Source: an uncultured Spirochaetia bacterium (GTDB lineage Bacteria > Spirochaetota > UBA4802 > JAGODF01). Taken from it: a DNA stretch of 28,186 nucleotides. This document shows, piece after piece, positions 24,701-28,186 of this stretch; within the stretch, counting starts at the first letter, position 1, and each line of letters opens with the position of its first letter. Position numbers and translations under genes: made by a program. Below the pieces are notes generated by a model, which was not told the DNA's origin, did not search any database, and saw nothing but the letters and a program-made list of their open reading frames with translations. The stretch is from assembly GCA_937967705.1 (NCBI GenBank), contig CALCJG010000307.1, positions 1-28,186 on the forward strand, written 5' to 3'.

Positions 24701-26106
24701 TCGTCCGCATCATGAACGACATGGGTGATCTGAACAAACTGACGGGGCTTCTCTGCAAGATCAACCTGGACGGGACGGCCAGATCCGGCGGAGGCATGGA
24801 CCGTGTAAGATATTTATCCGACATCATCAACCATGTTCAGAACATCGATCTGCTTCTGAATATCCTCAACGGATTCACATCCCCTTCCACTCCGCCGGTT
24901 GACTATACACAACTGGTACGTCTCGTCAACGAGATCGGGGCTTCCGAGAGAAAAGGCAGCGGCAGCAAACCGCAGGGGGACTGCAGTATCGTCTGGTCCA
25001 CCATCAACAAGCTGGGCTGGGATTATGATGCCGGTGCCCAGCGGCCTGCCGCCGAACAGGCCAAGCTGATTTACATCCTCAACGGGACCCGTTATTGCGG
25101 AGTTCAAAGCAGTTACGACACCAATGATCCCGGAAATCACCTGATTTCCGAGGATCCCAGCGGCTGTTCCTGCGCCGACACAACACTTAACGGCAAAAAG
25201 CGTCTCACCCAGTTCATGCTGGGGATGAACGACGCTCAGCCTGTTTCCATTATCGTCGGTGATGTAACCGACTACAACAAGACCATCAATGTTCTTAACG
25301 GCATGCGGGACATAAGGGAACTAAACGCCCTCATCAACTACCTGCCCGGCGAGGTCACCTCAGCCTTCCTGAACGAACTCAACGCCGGCGTCGTTTACAG
25401 CGGGGCAGTCTATCTCCTCAACCGTCTGCTTGCCAAGGAAATGGCGTGTATAATGCACTACGGAACCGGGATCGGCGACGGCACCAGCCGAACCGGCACG
25501 GTAACAACCTTTACCGGATTCGGACCCAAACGCTGTGCCAAGATCTGTAATGCCGCCAGGGGCACCAGGATCAAGGCCCTGATCGATCAGTACGGCTGGC
25601 GCACCCTGGTGCCCGCCCTGGTCTGCGGCTTCGGGACCCCCAACGCTCCCACGAAACCCCAGGTCATAAGCAGCGACATAGGTCTCGGGAACATCACCTT
25701 CCCCCAGATCGAATATATCGACATTCATAACGACCAGACTCCCGGAGGCCGGGGAAGCTATAGACACTACTACGAATACATAAGCTCGGAGTGCGACGAT
25801 TATTACCCTGAACAGCCGGACGATTGGCTCATGTGTTCCACCACATCCCTGGACATCGTCATCTACAGCGGGTTCACCTTCAAATGGGGGGCCATCTGCG
25901 CCATACCCATAAAACAGACTGTAAAAGCCGGTGTTCAGGATTCCATCTGGGATTTCGTTAACCAGGAGGGATTACTGTACAACCTTGTTACCATAGGCGG
26001 GATTGATGTCCCCGATCCCCCGTCCCCCAAATGGTGGGCCACGGGAAACATTGATCCGGCAGTCAACGCACCGATCATCAAACGGGCCGTGGAGCCAATA
26101 CCCTGA
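21793..26106 (+). CDS. Giant exported helical-repeat protein with inserted MAM-like and P domains
   Basis: This 1437-residue protein starts with an export signal (MRIVRWIGWLMLLLLCLTIT). C23 in TPDC is a poor lipobox, so lipidation is uncertain. Most of the rest consists of about 35 copies, counted by eye, of a short motif [LIV]-[LI]-N-x-[LIV] in amphipathic helices (LINNLNV, ILNGLDG, VINNLSN, LINEVVT), probably forming an alpha-solenoid. Two all-beta domains interrupt it. Residues about 283-420 resemble a MAM/jelly-roll module (FETGDF, SSESGKDYLKFYVD, CIDDI). Residues about 682-831 are a P/Homo-B domain (DYDTDLELSLISP, NTVFDDAAS, GTYRPES, NGTWRFKVK). The last 200 residues are non-repetitive and Cys-containing. 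The ATG at 21793 has AGAGG 7 nt upstream. ATG 21775 has no ribosome site. The downstream metallopeptidase gene begins 11 bp after the stop. I know no named family for the repeat, so its function is unknown. Surface adhesion or scaffolding is a guess. Confidence 0.88.
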   Translation: MRIVRWIGWLMLLLLCLTITPDCSDSNNPTLSQSEYARNKRNDLSNPLTEEELIGAIGFMNYQTLITSIGRDELDRLVYGPGLSNFTILINIIGDVNKLVDLLTGSNALVANEVVDLLDKTDTAIAEENPPSDDTIGKIANLINNVEDMNYLKDIVHGVVTFNGKTGMERLTLMVALVDEYRNTMPIILNQTCNVYENQVKLLRILNNTLDLRKLTTIINELTALENMTGIINNITNPNNGSPQVNPDGTYSLITTLNRINNPSILADLINNLNVTGVVGNDDNFETGDFKAQNWALSGNQQWKVTSDGSHPKAACIGKAGINPLGNGQIASLEMTVNLTVSGAVSYARRVSSESGKDYLKFYVDDVLVNITSGDASWGAASSATLGAGIHRLRWEYEKDDTGSAGDDCACIDDITVPGNRGADLLPYKKVAILLNRLTLSSENTISDVLNGLTQVGLNNIVNVINKTAFPSDAGAEPKMVTIANNLTAVSTLVSVLNNLVGDAASKHVVDVIDYATDITKVYRLINELNGPPGEKMYLILNGLDGAGAAAMVRILNGVSLDDMKTIVNGAISTSYMPEIFNNLALHGSSIVTTGQTSYPTASGRMIEIINTISGGGYNLTISYHMVRLVNDLSGGSGAMGASFIGKILSGLKNPEGVPKMIGIMNNLYQNDESNKYTDPLCGGTGEYYYPVYTYSNTSDVNLSPYSTSYSNISVTGGPTSIWDARAKVNVIYDYDTDLELSLISPASIEVPLAINRGGLNANYINTVFDDAASTAISSGSAPFTGTYRPESLLSAFDGQNSNGTWRFKVKQEYCCYYGKIDSWTLYITERQVAGSVGCTTDIFGRLTTFINDLGATGADNTVNLINSVNLSKISNLTNLIKDVKRIRYISDVINNLSNVKLMATILNDPVLQVSRMRQILDTMGNKSYPAHEPPSPRYTDAMSTATNDGLGRLTVLINEVVTTDGATNIVRIMNDMGDLNKLTGLLCKINLDGTARSGGGMDRVRYLSDIINHVQNIDLLLNILNGFTSPSTPPVDYTQLVRLVNEIGASERKGSGSKPQGDCSIVWSTINKLGWDYDAGAQRPAAEQAKLIYILNGTRYCGVQSSYDTNDPGNHLISEDPSGCSCADTTLNGKKRLTQFMLGMNDAQPVSIIVGDVTDYNKTINVLNGMRDIRELNALINYLPGEVTSAFLNELNAGVVYSGAVYLLNRLLAKEMACIMHYGTGIGDGTSRTGTVTTFTGFGPKRCAKICNAARGTRIKALIDQYGWRTLVPALVCGFGTPNAPTKPQVISSDIGLGNITFPQIEYIDIHNDQTPGGRGSYRHYYEYISSECDDYYPEQPDDWLMCSTTSLDIVIYSGFTFKWGAICAIPIKQTVKAGVQDSIWDFVNQEGLLYNLVTIGGIDVPDPPSPKWWATGNIDPAVNAPIIKRAVEPIP

Positions 26107-26117
26107 GGAGGGACGCC

Positions 26118-28186
26118 ATGAGATACCGGACGAGCGCCAACAGCCTGTTTCCTTATTCCAATGCATGGCTGATCGGAGTATTGCTGCTGATCTCTCTGAT
26201 CTTCGGCATCCCCGCCCTGACCGGCTGCGGTGGGGGCGGCGGCGGAACGCAGAGTTCCCCTGCCGCCAATCTTCCGGTTCCGGCAAGCGGCTGTGTCCCG
26301 GGAGCCCCAGAGGGGCGGTGTGACACCGAGGGCGGCCCTCTCTCTTACAGCTTCTGGGCTAAAAACCGCAAGGCCGAAGCGGCCCCCTGTGATTTTTATC
26401 AAGTGGATGCGGACCGCCTGGCTGTTACTGCTCATTACGTGCTCTACCGCGAAGAGGCCCTTTCCTCCCTCATGACCTCTGCTGAAGCAGTGGACATTCT
26501 TCAGTCCCTTGAAACAACCTATAATGACTTGAGAGATATTTACGGAGCGGGCTCCGTACCGGACGTTCAGAGCACCGGGCGAATCGTAATCCTTGCGATG
26601 GATATAAAGGACGATTATACGGTTTCCAATCCCTCATTCATTGCCGGATATTTTGCCCCCCGGGATCTCTTTGAGGATTCCTACACATCAGGCCTCTGCC
26701 CCGGCGGTGACACCTCCCTCAAGGGGCGCTCCAATGAAAACCAGATCGTCTACCTCGACCTGCATCCTTTCTATGACGGGACCTCGGGCGGAGGCGATGA
26801 GGCAGCGCGTATAAAGGCCAAAAAGCTGGCCCTGGAAACGGTCATCCACGAAACCTCGCACCTGTTTACCTTTTATCGTCGTATCGTGGTTCAGAACATC
26901 CCCCTCCACGAACAGTGGATCTCTGAGGGGATCGCAGAAGTCAGCCCTATGCTCCTGGGAAATCTCCCCGAATCCCAGAAGGACCGCATGATGCAATATG
27001 ATCTCCCTCTCGTTCAGGGATTCTTTTCCAGCAATCCCCCCACCCTCCTGGACATGAATTCTTCCGGCAGTCTCCTGGCGGGTTACATACAGACCAATCT
27101 CTTTTTCCAATATCTTCGCCACAGGGCGGGATCACCGGCAGAGGCGATCCAACTGTTCCGTACCTTCGTAACCCAGACAGATGCCAATGTCGACGGACTG
27201 GATGCCTCCATCAGCAGCAGACTTCCAGGGGAAACCTTCTCAGGCATATTCCGGGACTGGGCCATAACGAACTGGATCCATGCTACAGCCCGTGAGATTA
27301 CCGCGTACTATGACGACTCGGGAACCTCCCTCGCTCTGGGCAGTATTTCCAATCCTTCCTCCCTGGTATACCGGCTGAGCTATACGGGAGCGGGCCTGGG
27401 TAAAAAGGGAGATCCCGAACCCGCCTTTCTCAACAATTCCCTGCCGCTCAGCTATGAGGGGATGATGGATCTGCCCCCGGCCTCCTATCTCACCTTCAGC
27501 TACGAGCACACTTCTTCCGCACTGAATTACATACCTCAGAATCGGGGCATGACCCCGGGGCTTGTGATCGTCGTTGCACAGCTGGATGAATCCGGGGGAG
27601 CCGTTCTCAGGAATTACCGCCCTGATTCCACGATCCCTCTGCAGACCGGCGGAAAATATCATTTCATCATCATCAACCCCAACAAGAGTGGTTCATCCCT
27701 GTCCACCGGCCAGTTTCCTTGGGATTCCCGCAATCTGGCCTCCTGGATCGGACAGGCAAAAACCGGCTGGCAAACCATTCCTGGCGCAACCCCGGGAACA
27801 AGGCCCTCATATTTTTATCGCACAACGGGCATAGCATTCAGCATACAGAGCCTACACGGCGGAGACGGAGATTATGTCTACACGGCGGATAAAATCAACC
27901 ACGGCATCTCCCGGTGGAGCATTCTGGGTGGCGTTTTCGCGGGACGAATGGGCAGCAAGGACACAGATTGTGCCGGCAATGATGCCCTGGATGACGGATG
28001 GAAGATGACGGAATACCCCCTGGTGAACAACTACTGCCTGCGAAGCTTCAACGAGCCCCAGGGCATTGCCGTCGACAGCCAGGGCAACATCTACATCGCC
28101 GATAACATGAACAACCGTATCATCAAGCGCGACCGAAACGGCAATTTCCTGGCCTGGCTGGGACACCCCGACAGCGATCTCTGGCA
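26118..28186 (+). CDS. Lipoprotein with HExxH metallopeptidase and NHL propeller, 3' end missing
   Basis: The frame is open from the ATG at 26118 (GAGGAGGG about 5 nt upstream) to the window end, 689 codons, with no stop. The signal peptide is long and ends in the lipobox LTGC (C37), followed by a Gly-rich linker, so the protein is a probable lipoprotein. VIHETSHLF gives an HExxH zinc site (H244, E245, H248). WISEGIAE supplies a likely third ligand, E270, as in gluzincins. The Peptidase_M30-type (hyicolysin-like) group is the nearest I can suggest. Near the 3' edge NEPQGIAVDSQGNIYIADNM starts a typical NHL repeat, preceded by a weaker one (GDYVYTADKINHGISRW), so a beta-propeller is expected beyond the window. 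It is almost certainly co-transcribed with the giant repeat protein. The substrate is unknown. Confidence 0.88.
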   Translation, partial: MRYRTSANSLFPYSNAWLIGVLLLISLIFGIPALTGCGGGGGGTQSSPAANLPVPASGCVPGAPEGRCDTEGGPLSYSFWAKNRKAEAAPCDFYQVDADRLAVTAHYVLYREEALSSLMTSAEAVDILQSLETTYNDLRDIYGAGSVPDVQSTGRIVILAMDIKDDYTVSNPSFIAGYFAPRDLFEDSYTSGLCPGGDTSLKGRSNENQIVYLDLHPFYDGTSGGGDEAARIKAKKLALETVIHETSHLFTFYRRIVVQNIPLHEQWISEGIAEVSPMLLGNLPESQKDRMMQYDLPLVQGFFSSNPPTLLDMNSSGSLLAGYIQTNLFFQYLRHRAGSPAEAIQLFRTFVTQTDANVDGLDASISSRLPGETFSGIFRDWAITNWIHATAREITAYYDDSGTSLALGSISNPSSLVYRLSYTGAGLGKKGDPEPAFLNNSLPLSYEGMMDLPPASYLTFSYEHTSSALNYIPQNRGMTPGLVIVVAQLDESGGAVLRNYRPDSTIPLQTGGKYHFIIINPNKSGSSLSTGQFPWDSRNLASWIGQAKTGWQTIPGATPGTRPSYFYRTTGIAFSIQSLHGGDGDYVYTADKINHGISRWSILGGVFAGRMGSKDTDCAGNDALDDGWKMTEYPLVNNYCLRSFNEPQGIAVDSQGNIYIADNMNNRIIKRDRNGNFLAWLGHPDSDLW

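Noticed and set aside
22000..25400. Direct DNA repeats or a CRISPR-like array in the giant gene
   Set aside because: The repetition is at protein level with irregular spacing and variable DNA. There are no uniform repeats or spacers, and no cas genes were seen.
25360..26435. Long minus-strand frames opposite the giant repeat protein and the start of the next gene
   Set aside because: They lack ribosome sites and family features, and overlap plus-strand genes with clear domains. They are shadows caused by the regular codon use.

Overview
The window is a bacterial metagenome- or draft-type contig. Its first 44 bases are not biological: they match the Illumina TruSeq universal adapter, so genomic sequence begins at base 45, inside a gene. 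The gene set points to a Gram-negative, diderm bacterium, most likely a member of the Spirochaetota. The supporting features are a UPF0164/PorV-like outer-membrane protein, a second probable outer-membrane barrel, several lipoprotein-type signal peptides and lipoprotein-anchored 7TM sensors. This assignment is an inference from gene families, not a proven taxonomy.

From 45 to 15255 every gene is on the minus strand. Read in transcription order from the high end, they are: nadA (quinolinate synthase) with an unrecognised 398-residue helical protein; a UPF0164-like protein overlapping rph (RNase PH); a TMEM43-family membrane protein with its own promoter and a textbook terminator; a small probable outer-membrane barrel; an ADP-forming acyl-CoA synthetase; nfi (endonuclease V) overlapping a membrane-bound diguanylate cyclase by 4 bp; and a tight group of a 119-residue unknown, queH (queuosine synthesis) and a UPF0182 membrane protein. 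The UPF0182 gene is cut by the contig end.

From 15395 to 16777 the plus strand carries tRNA-Asn(GTT) with promoter and terminator, then alr (alanine racemase) from a promoter placed so close to the start codon that the mRNA should be almost leaderless. The UPF0164-like gene shows the same arrangement. From 16796 to 21373 the minus strand carries a phosphoglucose/phosphomannose isomerase-like SIS protein. Upstream of it are two tandem paralogues of an unusual regulator: a lipoprotein signal peptide, a GH2-like jelly-roll domain, a multi-pass membrane region and a cytoplasmic AraC-type DNA-binding domain. These are probably one-protein transmembrane transcription factors, possibly sensing a carbohydrate and controlling nearby sugar metabolism.

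The most novel part is 21.4-28.2 kb. A 419-bp gene-free leader holds two mutually exclusive hairpins. It is followed by a 1437-residue exported protein built of about 35 copies of a short hydrophobic-Asn helical motif, interrupted by a MAM/jelly-roll-like domain and a P/Homo-B (proprotein convertase) domain. Eleven bases downstream lies a lipoprotein with an HExxH metallopeptidase site and the start of an NHL beta-propeller, cut by the window end. The pair looks like a cell-surface system not matched to any named one I know. No CRISPR array, insertion sequence, integrase or phage gene was seen.
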